DNA of 64,000 bases from VBDM01 sp035499735 (GCA_035499735.1 DATJYC010000081.1:1-64000), one strand, 5' to 3'; numbered from the stretch's first letter, positions 17,094 to 27,356 are shown. The notes: generated by a model not told the origin, from the sequence alone. A program made the numbers and translations.

Positions 17094-17758
17094 GCGGCGT
17101 GCTGTGGCAGGCGGGCGAGCCGCGAGGCCAGGCCCCTCGTCAAGAACCGCAGGACCTGGGCCTCATTCCCATGGTCATCGAGCAGAGCGGGCGCGGCGAG
17201 CGCGCCTACGATATCTATTCGCGCCTGCTCAAGGAACGCGTGGTGTTTCTGGTCGGGCCCGTCAACGAGATATCGGCGAACCTCATCGTTGCGCAGCTCC
17301 TGTTCCTCGAGTCGGAGAATCCCGACAAGGACATCTTCTTCTACATCAACTCCCCCGGAGGATCGGTGTCGGCGGGGCTTGCGATCTACGACACCATGCA
17401 GTTCATCAAGCCGGACGTCTCGACGCTGTGCATCGGTCAGGCGGCGAGCATGGGCGCGCTGCTCCTCGCCGCGGGTGACAAGGACAAGCGATTCTGCCTG
17501 CCGAACTCACGCGTCATGATCCACCAGCCCATGGGCGGCTTCCAGGGGCAGGCGTCGGACGTTGAGATCCACGCCAAGGAGATCCTCTACCTCCGCGCGC
17601 GCCTGAACGAGATCATGGCAGAGCACACGGGCCAGAGCGTCGAGCGCATCTCTCGCGATACCGACCGTGACAATTTCCTGTCGGCGGACGAGGCGGTGAA
17701 GTATGGTCTGGTGGACAAGGTGCTCGCCTCGCGCACCGAAGTGGCGGCGGCGGCCTGA
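17090..17758 (+). CDS. clpP: ATP-dependent Clp protease proteolytic subunit ClpP
   Basis: The 222-residue protein has the complete catalytic triad: Ser in GQAASMGALLLA, His in VMIHQPMGG and Asp in RDTDRDNFLSADEA. YINSPGGSVSAGLAIYDTM forms the substrate-binding strand. The N-terminal 25 residues before LIPMVIEQSGRGERAYD are longer than in E. coli and may be a cleaved propeptide. An internal start at a later Met is possible. It assembles as a tetradecamer and works with ClpX, encoded 15 bases downstream. Confidence 0.97.
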   Translation: MSGVLWQAGEPRGQAPRQEPQDLGLIPMVIEQSGRGERAYDIYSRLLKERVVFLVGPVNEISANLIVAQLLFLESENPDKDIFFYINSPGGSVSAGLAIYDTMQFIKPDVSTLCIGQAASMGALLLAAGDKDKRFCLPNSRVMIHQPMGGFQGQASDVEIHAKEILYLRARLNEIMAEHTGQSVERISRDTDRDNFLSADEAVKYGLVDKVLASRTEVAAAA

Positions 17759-17773
17759 GGGCGGAGAAACGCG

Positions 17774-19039
<1,266 letters not shown>

Positions 19040-19070
19040 GCGACGGCTGCTGCCCTCGGACGAGGCGCGG

Positions 19071-19096
19071 CTTGAAGCGGGGGCGTTCCGCCCCAA
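19071..19096 (+). promoter_or_regulatory. Heat-shock (sigma-32/RpoH) promoter for lon
   Basis: CTTGAA (19071-19076) and CCCCAA (19091-19096) are separated by 14 bases, close to the RpoH consensus CTTGAAA-N(11-15)-CCCCAT. The lon ATG is 31 bases downstream. A 6-bp hairpin (GGGGCG/CGCCCC, 19080-19094) overlaps the spacer. Confidence 0.7.
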
Positions 19097-19127
19097 CGTA
19101 GCAAAGACCCTTTTGTAGAGAAAGCCC

Positions 19128-21536
19128 ATGGCCAACGAAAGCGTTACCGCACCCAACCAGTATCCGCTGCTCCCGCTGCGCGACGTGGTGGTGTTCCCGC
19201 ACATGGTGATTCCGCTGTTCGTCGGCCGCCCGAAGTCCATCAAGGCCATGGAGATGGCGATGGAGGCGGGCAAGAGCATCCTGCTGGTCGCGCAGAGGTC
19301 CGCCGCCAAGGACGAGCCCGGCGCGGAGGACCTGTACAAGATCGGCTGCATCTCGAACATCCTCCAGATGCTCAAGCTTCCCGACGGCACGGTGAAGGTG
19401 CTCGTGGAAGGCGGCCAGCGCGCGCGCATCCAGAGCATCGAGGATCTCCGCACCCACTACGTCGCGGACGCGATCGCGGTGCCCGCGGACGCCGGAGAGG
19501 TCACCGAGATCGAGGCGATGCGCCGCGCGCTCATCGCCCAGTTCGACCAGTACGTCAAGCTCAACAAGAAGATTCCGCCGGAGATCCTGACCTCGCTCGC
19601 CGGGATCGAGGAGGCCGGGCGCCTCGCCGACACGATCGCGGCGCACCTGCCTCTGAAGCTCGAGCAGAAGCAGCAGGTCCTCGAGATGTTCGAGGTGAAG
19701 GCGCGCCTGGAGCACCTGCTCTCGCAGCTTGAGGCCGAGATCGACATTCTGCAGGTTGAGAAGCGCATCCGAGGCCGCGTCAAGCGGCAGATGGAGAAGA
19801 GCCAGCGCGAGTACTACCTGAACGAGCAGGTCAAGGCGATCCAGAAGGAGCTCGGCGAAGGCGAGGACGGCGCCGACTTCGAGGAGATGGAGAAGCGCGT
19901 CAAGGCCGCCCGCATGCCCAAGGAGGCGCGCAAGAAGGCCGAGGCCGAGCTGAAGAAGCTGCGCCTGATGTCCCCGATGTCGGCTGAGGCGACGGTGGTG
20001 CGCAACTACATCGAGACCCTCGTCAATCTGCCGTGGAAGAAGCGCAGCAAGATCTCGCGCGACATCGGTGCGGCGGAGAAAATCCTCGACGCCGACCACT
20101 ATGGCCTGGAGAAGGTGAAGGAGCGGATCGTCGAGTACCTCGCGGTGCAGAGCCGCGTCGAGAAGGTCAAGGCGCCGATCCTGTGCCTGGTGGGCGCGCC
20201 GGGCGTGGGAAAAACCTCCCTCGGGCAATCGATCGCCCGCGCGACCAACCGCAAGTTCGTGCGCATGTCGCTCGGCGGCGTGCGCGACGAGGCGGAGATC
20301 CGCGGGCACCGGCGCACCTACATCGGCTCCATGCCGGGCAAGATACTTCAGAATATGAGCAAGGTGGGCGTGCGGAATCCCCTGTTCCTGCTGGACGAGG
20401 TCGACAAGATGGGCATGGACTTCCGCGGCGATCCGTCGTCGGCGCTGCTCGAGGTGCTCGACCCGGAGCAGAACCACACCTTCACCGACCACTACGTCGA
20501 GGTCGAGTACGACCTGTCCGAGGTGATGTTCGTCGCGACTGCCAACACCTTGAACATTCCCCCGGCGCTGCTCGACCGCATGGAGGTGATCCGCATATCG
20601 GGCTACACCGAGGACGAGAAGGTCAACATCGCCTCGCGCTACCTGCTGCCCAAGCAGCTCAAGAACAACGGTCTGAAGAAGGAGGAAGTCTCGGTGTCGG
20701 AGTCGGCGATCCGGGATATCATCCGCTACTACACTCGCGAGGCCGGGGTGCGGGGCCTCGAGCGCGACATCTCCAAGATCTGCCGGAAGGTCGTGAAGCA
20801 ACTGGTGAGCAAGGACAAGGAGAAGAAGGTCCTTGTCACGCCCAAGAATCTCGACAAGTACCTCGGCGTGCGCCGGTTTACCTATGGAATCGCCGAGAAA
20901 AAGAACCAGGTGGGTCAGGTGACCGGCCTCGCCTGGACCGAGGTCGGAGGCGAGTTGTTGACAATCGAAGCCGTGACGATGCCCGGGAAGGGCAAGACCA
21001 TCACTACTGGCAAGCTCGGCGAGGTGATGCAGGAGTCGATCCAGGCCGCTCTTTCCGTGGTGCGCAACCGCTCGTCCAAGCTCGGCGTGGCCGAGGATTT
21101 CTACCAGAAGAACGACATCCACGTGCACCTTCCCGAAGGCGCCACGCCGAAGGACGGGCCGAGCGCCGGAATCGGAATATGCACCGCGATGGTGTCGGTG
21201 CTGACAGGAATCCCGGTGCGGTCCGATCTAGCGATGACCGGAGAGATCACACTGCGCGGCGAGGTCCTGCCGATCGGCGGCCTCAAGGAGAAGCTGCTCG
21301 CCGCGCATCGCGGCGGGATCAAGACCGTGCTCATCCCCGACGAGAACGTCAAGGATCTCGCGGAAATCCCCGACAACATCAAGAATCGACTGGAGATTGT
21401 CCCGGTGAAGTGGATGGATAGTGTGCTCGAGCTGGCGCTCGAGCGTCAGCCGGAGCCGCGCAAGCCTTCGTCGGAGACGCCGCCGATTCCGTCGGCCGCG
21501 GACGACAAGACCTCCTCATCGGTGGTGACTCACTAG
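19128..21536 (+). CDS. lon: ATP-dependent protease Lon (LonA)
   Basis: The 802-residue protein has the N-terminal substrate domain beginning YPLLPLRDVVVFPHMVIPL and a coiled coil around 185-250. Walker A is GAPGVGKTSLGQSIA near 350, and Walker B falls in FLLDEVDKMG. The C-terminal serine protease domain has the catalytic Ser in PKDGPSAGIGICTA. It degrades misfolded and regulatory proteins. It lies downstream of clpX with its own heat-shock-type promoter. The tail after residue 775 (Pro/Ser/Asp-rich) is variable in the family. Confidence 0.97.
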   Translation: MANESVTAPNQYPLLPLRDVVVFPHMVIPLFVGRPKSIKAMEMAMEAGKSILLVAQRSAAKDEPGAEDLYKIGCISNILQMLKLPDGTVKVLVEGGQRARIQSIEDLRTHYVADAIAVPADAGEVTEIEAMRRALIAQFDQYVKLNKKIPPEILTSLAGIEEAGRLADTIAAHLPLKLEQKQQVLEMFEVKARLEHLLSQLEAEIDILQVEKRIRGRVKRQMEKSQREYYLNEQVKAIQKELGEGEDGADFEEMEKRVKAARMPKEARKKAEAELKKLRLMSPMSAEATVVRNYIETLVNLPWKKRSKISRDIGAAEKILDADHYGLEKVKERIVEYLAVQSRVEKVKAPILCLVGAPGVGKTSLGQSIARATNRKFVRMSLGGVRDEAEIRGHRRTYIGSMPGKILQNMSKVGVRNPLFLLDEVDKMGMDFRGDPSSALLEVLDPEQNHTFTDHYVEVEYDLSEVMFVATANTLNIPPALLDRMEVIRISGYTEDEKVNIASRYLLPKQLKNNGLKKEEVSVSESAIRDIIRYYTREAGVRGLERDISKICRKVVKQLVSKDKEKKVLVTPKNLDKYLGVRRFTYGIAEKKNQVGQVTGLAWTEVGGELLTIEAVTMPGKGKTITTGKLGEVMQESIQAALSVVRNRSSKLGVAEDFYQKNDIHVHLPEGATPKDGPSAGIGICTAMVSVLTGIPVRSDLAMTGEITLRGEVLPIGGLKEKLLAAHRGGIKTVLIPDENVKDLAEIPDNIKNRLEIVPVKWMDSVLELALERQPEPRKPSSETPPIPSAADDKTSSSVVTH

Positions 21537-21890
21537 CCCTGACGCGGCGCAGAGCGCCGCCTCGTTGAAGAAATCCTGAATCGACGCGCGCCGGCCGAAA
21601 AACTGGCGCGCGTCTTGCCGCAAAAATAATTTTCCCGCCGCGCCGCGCGAACGCTTGACACGGCGCTTTTGCAGTTGATATATATGCGCAACGGATTGCG
21701 CGCTGTTTTTCAGCGCGCCCGAGAAGTCGCCCCGCGGAATAAGCAAAGCCCGGTTCGTCAGCATGCGACGCTTCCCCAGGGATGCGGCGAGGGAGACCGG
21801 TCTTTGCTGAGTCCGCGGTCAGGACCAGCCGGGAGGAGCCGTGAACGCCGTGATCCGCGATCGCCATCAACCGAACTCCAAGGGGACCCC
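21537..21890. other. 354-base intergenic region between lon and hupB
   Basis: The region holds a 7-bp hairpin just after the lon stop (GCGGCGC-AGA-GCGCCGC, 21544-21560) with no T-run. An A/T-rich patch near 21620-21635 and a strong promoter at 21655-21684 follow, with a leader of about 200 bases before hupB. Short frames in the leader have no recognisable product. I see no RNA gene I can name. Confidence 0.5.
21655..21684 (+). promoter_or_regulatory. Sigma-70 promoter for hupB
   Basis: A perfect TTGACA (21655-21660) is followed after 18 bases by TATATA (21679-21684). The transcript would start near 21692, giving a leader of about 200 bases to hupB, long for a housekeeping gene. Confidence 0.7.
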
Positions 21891-22163
21891 ATGAACAAGC
21901 TGGAAATCATCGACCACATCGCCAAGTCCGCCGACATCTCCAAGGCCGCCGCAGGACGTTCGCTCGACGCGACCGTCACCGCGATCAAGACTGCGATGAA
22001 GAAGGGGAGCATGGTGACCCTGGTCGGGTTCGGCACGTTCTACGTCGGCCGCCGCGCGGCGCGCACGGGGCGCAACCCCCAGACGGGCGTTGAGATCAAC
22101 ATCAAGGCCGCGCGGGTCCCGAAGTTCCGTCCTGGAAAAGCCCTCAAGGATGCAGTAAACTAG
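21891..22163 (+). CDS. hupB: DNA-binding protein HU
   Basis: The 90-residue protein matches HU throughout: MNKLEIIDHIAKSADISKAAA at the N-terminus, the DNA-binding arm GFGTFYVGRRAARTGRNPQTG, and FRPGKALKDAVN at the C-terminus. HU bends and packages DNA as a dimer. AAGGGGA precedes the start. An 11-bp perfect hairpin terminator lies 17 bases after the stop. Position after lon is conserved in Proteobacteria. Confidence 0.97.
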   Translation: MNKLEIIDHIAKSADISKAAAGRSLDATVTAIKTAMKKGSMVTLVGFGTFYVGRRAARTGRNPQTGVEINIKAARVPKFRPGKALKDAVN

Positions 22164-22180
22164 CGCCCCTTCCGGAGCCG

Positions 22181-22210
22181 CGCGGGCCCGCTTGGCGGGC
22201 CCGCGGTTTT
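22181..22210 (+). terminator. Rho-independent terminator after hupB
   Basis: CGCGGGCCCGC (22181-22191) and GCGGGCCCGCG (22195-22205) form a perfect 11-bp stem with a TTG loop, followed by GTTTT. It separates hupB from the tRNA genes that begin 7 bases later. Confidence 0.85.
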
Positions 22211-22217
22211 CCGCGAG

Positions 22218-22293
22218 GGGTGCTTAGCTCAGCTGGTAGAGCGTCGCCCTTACAAGGCGAATGTCGGCGGTTCGAGCCCGTCAGCACCCACCA
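22218..22293 (+). tRNA. tRNA-Val (anticodon TAC)
   Basis: The 76-base cloverleaf has acceptor arms GGGTGCT/AGCACCC, an encoded CCA, anticodon stem TCGCC/GGCGA around loop CTTACAA, and T loop GGTTCGAGC. It begins right after the hupB terminator and is 12 bases before tRNA-Asp. Confidence 0.97.
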
Positions 22294-22305
22294 ATAGAGA
22301 CTTTA

Positions 22306-22382
22306 GGAGCGGTAGTTCAGTTGGTTAGAATACCGGCCTGTCACGCCGGGGGTCGCGGGTTCGAGTCCCGTCCGCTCCGCCA
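22306..22382 (+). tRNA. tRNA-Asp (anticodon GTC)
   Basis: The 77-base cloverleaf has acceptor arms GGAGCGG/CCGCTCC, discriminator G, encoded CCA, and anticodon stem CCGGC/GCCGG around CTGTCAC. The ppiD ATG begins only 3 bases after its CCA end. Confidence 0.97.
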
Positions 22383-22385
22383 CTC

Positions 22386-24272
22386 ATGTTCGACTTTGTC
22401 AGCAAGCACAAGCGTCTCCTCCAGATCATCCTCGGCCTGATGATCGTTCCGCCGTTTGCCTTCTGGGGCATACAGTGGACGCAGCGCGTCGGAGGGGTCG
22501 GGGAGGTCGCCGAGGTCGGCGGGCAGAAAATCGGCGAGCAGGAGTTCAGCGAGGCCCTGCGTCAGCAGCAGGACCGGCTGCAAGGCATGCTGGGAAAGAA
22601 CTTCGATGCCGCGACGTTCGATTCGCCGGCGATGCGCCGCGAAGTCCTCGACGGGATGATCTCGCAGCGCCTGCTGACGCAGTACGCCGCGCGCAACTAC
22701 CTGACCGTATCCGACGAGACCCTCGTCGAGACCACGATGTCGATCCCGGCGTTCCAGGTAGACGGGAAGTTCTCCAGGGAGCGCTATGATATCGCGCTGC
22801 AGAGCGAGAGGATGAGCCCCGAGGCATTCGACGCTGCACTGCGGCGCGATTTAGTCGTCCAACAGGTCAGCGCCGCGCTGGCGGACTCGGCGTTCGCCTC
22901 GAAGGCGGCCGCCGACCAGTTTGCGCGGCTGCGCGCCCAGCAGAGGGAAATCTCCGAGCAGAAGATTCAGGCCGACCTCCGGGGTGTTCAGATTTCCGCG
23001 GACGCGGTCCGTGCCTTCTATGACGCCAACCCGGCGCGCTTCCAGGTGCCGGAGGAAGTGCAGGTGGAGTACGTCGTGCTGAGCGCCGACTCGCTGCTCG
23101 GGACGGAGCAGGTCGATCCCGGCGAGGCGAAGAAGTACTACGAGGCGAATCTGTCGAGGTACGGCGAGCCGGAGCAGCGGCGCGCTAGCCACATCCTGAT
23201 CTCCGTCAAGCCCGGCGCAAGCGAGGAGGACAAGCGCAGGGCGCGCGAGCGCGCCGAGGGCGTGCTCGCGAAGCTGCGCGCCTCGCCCGGCAGCTTCGCC
23301 GATCTGGCGAAGAAGGAGTCCGGAGACCCGGGCTCGGCCTCACAGGGAGGCGACCTCGGATTCTTCTCGCGGGGAATGATGGTGCGCCCGTTCGAGGACG
23401 CCGCTTTCAGCCTCAAGCCCGGCCAGATCAGCGGCATCGTGGAATCGGACTTCGGCTTCCACATCATCAAGGTCACTGCCATCAAGCCCGGGAAGATGAA
23501 GACCTTCGAGGAGGTCCGGCCCGAGATCGAGCTGATGCTGAGGAAGCAGCAGGCGCAGCGGCATTTCGCCGAGGCCGCAGAGGCGTTCAGCAATCTCGTG
23601 TACGAGCAGGCCGACTCGCTCAAGCCGGCCGCGGAGAAATTCCATCTCGCGATCCAGAAGGCCCAGGGCATCACGCGCCAGGCCGCGAGCGTTCCTGCGC
23701 TGAACAATCCGCGGCTGCTCGGCGCAATCTTTTCCGAGGACTCGATCAAGAACCGCCGCAACACCGAAGCCGTCGAGACCAGCCCCGGCACGCTCGTGTC
23801 GGCGCGCGTGCTCGACCACAAGGCCGCGAGCCTGCGGTCCTTCGACGACGTGAAGGACGGCATCGCCAAGGAACTGGCGCGGCAGGAGGCGCTCGCGCGG
23901 GCGCGCAAGCAGGGAGCGGCGCTGCTCGAGGAGCTGCGCAAGGGCGACGCGCCGAAGGCGGGGTTCGGCGCGAGCAAGCTCGTCAGCCGGGAGGATTCCA
24001 AGGGCCTCGCGCCCGCCGCGGTCTCGCAGGTGTTCGCCGTGGACGCGGCTAGGCTGCCTGCCTACGCGGGACTGGAGTCGGCCGACGGCTACACGCTTTT
24101 CCGCGTCTCGCGGGTCGTCGACGTGCAGCCCGACGAGGCGCGCCAGCGCAGCGTGCAGAGCGAGCTCGGCCGGATGAACGGCGCGCTGGAGTTCAGGTCT
24201 TTCCTGGACGGCCTGCGCGCCGACACCAAGGTCGAGATCAACCGGGAAGCGCTGGAGCGGAAGGTTCAGTAG
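22386..24272 (+). CDS. ppiD: Periplasmic chaperone/peptidyl-prolyl isomerase PpiD
   Basis: The 628-residue protein begins MFDFVSKHKRLLQIILGLMIVPPFAFW, the standard PpiD N-terminal anchor helix, which fixes the start. A SurA-like helical region follows (to about 230). A parvulin domain lies around 260-360 (ASHILISVKPGAS, GGDLGFFSRGMMVRPFEDAAF, ESDFGFHIIKV), then a C-terminal chaperone domain. It is tethered to the inner membrane next to SecYEG and assists secreted proteins. There is no room for an independent ribosome site outside tRNA-Asp, since the tRNA ends 3 bases before the ATG. Confidence 0.95.
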   Translation: MFDFVSKHKRLLQIILGLMIVPPFAFWGIQWTQRVGGVGEVAEVGGQKIGEQEFSEALRQQQDRLQGMLGKNFDAATFDSPAMRREVLDGMISQRLLTQYAARNYLTVSDETLVETTMSIPAFQVDGKFSRERYDIALQSERMSPEAFDAALRRDLVVQQVSAALADSAFASKAAADQFARLRAQQREISEQKIQADLRGVQISADAVRAFYDANPARFQVPEEVQVEYVVLSADSLLGTEQVDPGEAKKYYEANLSRYGEPEQRRASHILISVKPGASEEDKRRARERAEGVLAKLRASPGSFADLAKKESGDPGSASQGGDLGFFSRGMMVRPFEDAAFSLKPGQISGIVESDFGFHIIKVTAIKPGKMKTFEEVRPEIELMLRKQQAQRHFAEAAEAFSNLVYEQADSLKPAAEKFHLAIQKAQGITRQAASVPALNNPRLLGAIFSEDSIKNRRNTEAVETSPGTLVSARVLDHKAASLRSFDDVKDGIAKELARQEALARARKQGAALLEELRKGDAPKAGFGASKLVSREDSKGLAPAAVSQVFAVDAARLPAYAGLESADGYTLFRVSRVVDVQPDEARQRSVQSELGRMNGALEFRSFLDGLRADTKVEINREALERKVQ

Positions 24273-24290
24273 CCGGGGCCGCGGCGCGTT

Positions 24291-25097
24291 CTACGCTGGG
24301 GGAGGCCCCGCATCCCCCGCGATCCCCCCCACGACCGTGCTGAAGCCGGAGTCGGCGTGGATGACCTCTCCGGTCACGGCCGCCGCCAGGTCCGACAGCA
24401 GGAAGGCCGCGACGTTGCCGACCTCCTCGGTGGTCACGTTGCGCCGCAGAGGCGCATTCTCCTCGACGAACCTGAGGATCTTTCCGAAGCCGGAGATGCC
24501 GCTCGCCGCGAGCGTCTTGATCGGGCCGGCCGAGATCGCGTTGACGCGGATGCCTTTCGGGCCGAGGCTGGTCGCGAGATAGCGCACGCTCGCCTCGAGG
24601 CTCGCCTTCGCGAGCCCCATGGTGTTGTAGTTGGGCACGACGCGCTCGGCGCCCAGATAGCTCAGAGTGATAAGGGACGACCTGCGACCCTGCATCATGG
24701 GAAGCGCCGCTTTCGCGAGTGCGGCGAAGCTGTACGCGCTGACGTCGTGCGCGACGCGGAAGGCCTCGCGCGACAGGCCGTCGAGGAAATCGCCGGCGAT
24801 GGCCTCGCGCGGCGCGAAGGCGATCGCGTGCACGAGGCCGTCCAGTCCGTCCCAGCCTGTCGCGAGCTGCGCGAACAGCGCGGCGATCTCGGCGTCGTTC
24901 GCCACGTCGCAGGGGAAGGCGAGCGTGCTGCCGAACTCTCCCGCCATCTCGGCGACCCGGTCCTTGAAGCGGTCGTTCTGGTAGGTGAACGCGAGCTCGG
25001 CGCCCTCGCGACGGGCCGACTTGGCGATGCCGTAGGCGATCGATCGGTTGGAGAGCAGGCCGGTGACGAGGATGCGCCTGCCGGAGAGAATGCCCAT
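24291..25097 (-). CDS. fabI: Enoyl-[acyl-carrier-protein] reductase (NADH) FabI
   Basis: The 268-residue short-chain-dehydrogenase-type protein has the FabI nucleotide motif ILVTGLLSNRSIAYGIAKS and the catalytic Tyr-x6-Lys in NYNTMGLAKASLE. It also has GIRVNAISAGPIKTLAASG. It performs the last reduction of fatty-acid elongation and is the triclosan/isoniazid-class target family. It ends convergent with ppiD and is divergent from the peptide transporter operon, with only 42 bases between start codons. Confidence 0.96.
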   Translation of the reverse strand: MGILSGRRILVTGLLSNRSIAYGIAKSARREGAELAFTYQNDRFKDRVAEMAGEFGSTLAFPCDVANDAEIAALFAQLATGWDGLDGLVHAIAFAPREAIAGDFLDGLSREAFRVAHDVSAYSFAALAKAALPMMQGRRSSLITLSYLGAERVVPNYNTMGLAKASLEASVRYLATSLGPKGIRVNAISAGPIKTLAASGISGFGKILRFVEENAPLRRNVTTEEVGNVAAFLLSDLAAAVTGEVIHADSGFSTVVGGIAGDAGPPPA

Positions 25098-25125
25098 GCG
25101 AGTTCCCCGAAAATGTGGGGCCGAT

Positions 25126-25131
25126 TATACT
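25126..25131 (+). promoter_or_regulatory. -10 box before the peptide transporter operon
   Basis: TATACT lies 8 bases before the ATG at 25140, with no Shine-Dalgarno between; TTCCCC 17 bases upstream is only a weak -35. Confidence 0.4.
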
Positions 25132-25139
25132 TGCCCGCA

Positions 25140-27356
25140 ATGCGCGGCGCTCTGTCTACGGCGATCCTGCTCGCGTGCGGTCTCGCCGGGTGCGGGAAGG
25201 TCTGGAACGATCCCTACCCCGCCGAGGACCGGGGCGAGAATATTCTCTACGCCGCCTTCACCGAGCGGCCCAAGCATCTCGATCCGGCGCAGTCGTATAC
25301 CTCGGACGAATACGACATCATCCAGCAGATCTACGAGCCGCCGTTTCAGTATCACTACCTCAAGCGGCCCTACCAGCTGATCCCGGCCACGGCCGTCGAT
25401 GTGCCCCATCCCAAGTACTACGACTCCCGCGGGAGGCCGCTTCCGGCCGACGCCGACGCCGGGCGCGTCGCGTACAGCGAGTACGACATCCGCATCCGCG
25501 AAGGCATCCGCTATCAGCCGCATCCGGCGTTCGCCAAGGACGACCAGGGCAAGCCCCTGTATCTGTCGCTCTCCGGGAGCGAGATTGCCTCGAAGTACAA
25601 GCTGTCGGACTTCCCCAGGACCGGCACGCGCGAGCTGACGGCGGACGATTACGTCTACCAGATCAAGCGGCTCGCTCACCCGCGCCTGGTGTCGCCGATC
25701 TACGGGCACATGACCGACTACATCGTCGGCCTGAAGGAGCTGGGAGACAGGCTGAAGCGCGACAACGACGCCCTGATGGCCGAGCACAGGAGCCGCTACG
25801 GCGCGGCCGACAAGGGTGCGCCTTGGATCGACCTGCGGAGCTACGCGATCTCGGGGGTGAAGGCGGTCGACCGCTACACCTACCAGGTGCGCGTGCGCGG
25901 CAAATACCCGCAATTCGTTTACTGGCTGGCGATGCCCTTCTTTGCGCCCATGCCCTGGGAGGCGGACGAGTTCTACTCGCAACGCGGCATGAACGACGGT
26001 CGCAACCTCACGCTCGATTGGTACCCGGTGGGGACCGGTCCCTATATGCTGTCGGAGAACGATCCCAATGCGCGCATGACGCTGGACGCGAATCCCGAGT
26101 TTCACGGCGAACTCTATCCCTCGGAAGGCGAACCCGGCGACGCGAGGGAAGGGCTCCTCGCCGACGCCGGCAAGCCCGTGCCCTTCGCGAAGCGCATCAT
26201 CCTTACGCGCGAGAAGGAGAGCATTCCCTACTGGAACAAGTTTCTCCAGGGCTACTACGACAGCGCGGGGATCGGCTCTGACAACTTCGACCAGGCGGTG
26301 CGGCTCAACCTCGAAGGCGAGGCCACGTTGACGCCGGACATGGAGAAGCGCGGCATACGGCTGCGCACCTCGGTTGCGCCCAGTACGTTCTACTTGGCGT
26401 TCAACTTCAAGGACGGCGTGGTAGGAGGGTCCGGGGAGCGCGCGAAGAAGCTCAGGCAGGCAATCTCGATCGCGATCGACTGGGAGGAGTTCATCTCGAT
26501 CTTCGCCAACGGACGCGGCATCGCCGGCATGGGCCCGCTGCCGCCGGGCATATTCGGCTATCGCGCCGATGCCGCGGGCTACAACCCGGTGGTGTACGAC
26601 TGGGTCGACGGCAAGCCGCGGCGCAAGCCGATCGCCGCGGCGAAAGCCTTGCTCGCCGCGGCCGGGTATCCCGACGGGCGCGACGCAAGGACCGGGCAGC
26701 CGCTGGTTCTCTATCTCGACACCGTGGGACGCGGAGCCGACGACGCTTCGCGCCTGAACTGGTACGTGCGGCAGTTCGCCAAGATCGACGTCCAGCTCGA
26801 GATCCGTCCGACGGACTGGAACCGCTTCCAGGAGAAGATCCGCTCGGGCAACACGCAGATGTTCTTCCTCGGGTGGAACGCGGATTACCCGGACCCCGAG
26901 AATTTCATGTTCCTGCTCTACGGGCCGAACGGCAGCCAGGATGGCGAGAACAAGGCGCGGTACGCAAGCGCGGCCTTCGACCGGCTCTTCGACGAAATGA
27001 AAAATATGGAGAACGGGCCGCGGCGCCAGGCGATCATCGACCGGATGGTGAATATCGTGCGTGAGGACGCTCCCTGGGTATGGGGCTTCCACCCCAAGGA
27101 CTATTCGCTTTCGCACGCGTGGGTAAGCCCCAGCAAGCCGAACAAGATGGCGCGCAACACGCTCAAGTACGTCCGCGTCGACCCGGCGCTGCGCGAGCGC
27201 ATGCGCGAGCAGTGGAACCGTCCGGTCGAGTGGCCGCTCGCGCTGCTCGTTGTCGCGCTCGCTCTCGCGGCCGCGCCGGCCTACCTGAGCTACCGCAGGC
27301 GGGAAAGGCGCGCCGGCAGGCAGGGCGGGGAATCTACATCGGCGGCGACCGCGTGA
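25140..27356 (+). CDS. Peptide/oligopeptide ABC transporter substrate-binding lipoprotein (SBP family 5)
   Basis: From the ATG at 25140 the protein has 738 residues. A signal peptide ends in lipobox LAGC (Cys18). The mature part has the family 5 solute-binding fold: KHLDPAQSYTSDEYDIIQQIYEPPF, the domain crossover near 300-330, GWNADYPDPENFMFLLYG and WVWGFHPKDYSL. Unusually it also has a C-terminal hydrophobic helix (PLALLVVALALAAAPAYLSY) followed by a basic stretch, suggesting a second membrane anchor. It is larger than typical DppA/OppA (about 540) and resembles YejA-type proteins. The GTG of the first permease overlaps its stop. Confidence 0.88.
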   Translation: MRGALSTAILLACGLAGCGKVWNDPYPAEDRGENILYAAFTERPKHLDPAQSYTSDEYDIIQQIYEPPFQYHYLKRPYQLIPATAVDVPHPKYYDSRGRPLPADADAGRVAYSEYDIRIREGIRYQPHPAFAKDDQGKPLYLSLSGSEIASKYKLSDFPRTGTRELTADDYVYQIKRLAHPRLVSPIYGHMTDYIVGLKELGDRLKRDNDALMAEHRSRYGAADKGAPWIDLRSYAISGVKAVDRYTYQVRVRGKYPQFVYWLAMPFFAPMPWEADEFYSQRGMNDGRNLTLDWYPVGTGPYMLSENDPNARMTLDANPEFHGELYPSEGEPGDAREGLLADAGKPVPFAKRIILTREKESIPYWNKFLQGYYDSAGIGSDNFDQAVRLNLEGEATLTPDMEKRGIRLRTSVAPSTFYLAFNFKDGVVGGSGERAKKLRQAISIAIDWEEFISIFANGRGIAGMGPLPPGIFGYRADAAGYNPVVYDWVDGKPRRKPIAAAKALLAAAGYPDGRDARTGQPLVLYLDTVGRGADDASRLNWYVRQFAKIDVQLEIRPTDWNRFQEKIRSGNTQMFFLGWNADYPDPENFMFLLYGPNGSQDGENKARYASAAFDRLFDEMKNMENGPRRQAIIDRMVNIVREDAPWVWGFHPKDYSLSHAWVSPSKPNKMARNTLKYVRVDPALRERMREQWNRPVEWPLALLVVALALAAAPAYLSYRRRERRAGRQGGESTSAATA

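Noticed and set aside
19080..19094. GGGGCG/CGCCCC hairpin as a clpX terminator
   Set aside because: The stem is short, no T-run follows, and it overlaps the spacer and -10 of the heat-shock promoter.
21544..21560. GCGGCGC/GCGCCGC hairpin after lon as a Rho-independent terminator
   Set aside because: There is no T-run; it may only protect the 3' end or act with Rho.
22133..22161. TGGAAA-17-TAAACT inside the end of hupB as a tRNA-Val promoter
   Set aside because: The strong terminator at 22181-22210 would lie just after its start point, so it is unlikely to supply the tRNAs.
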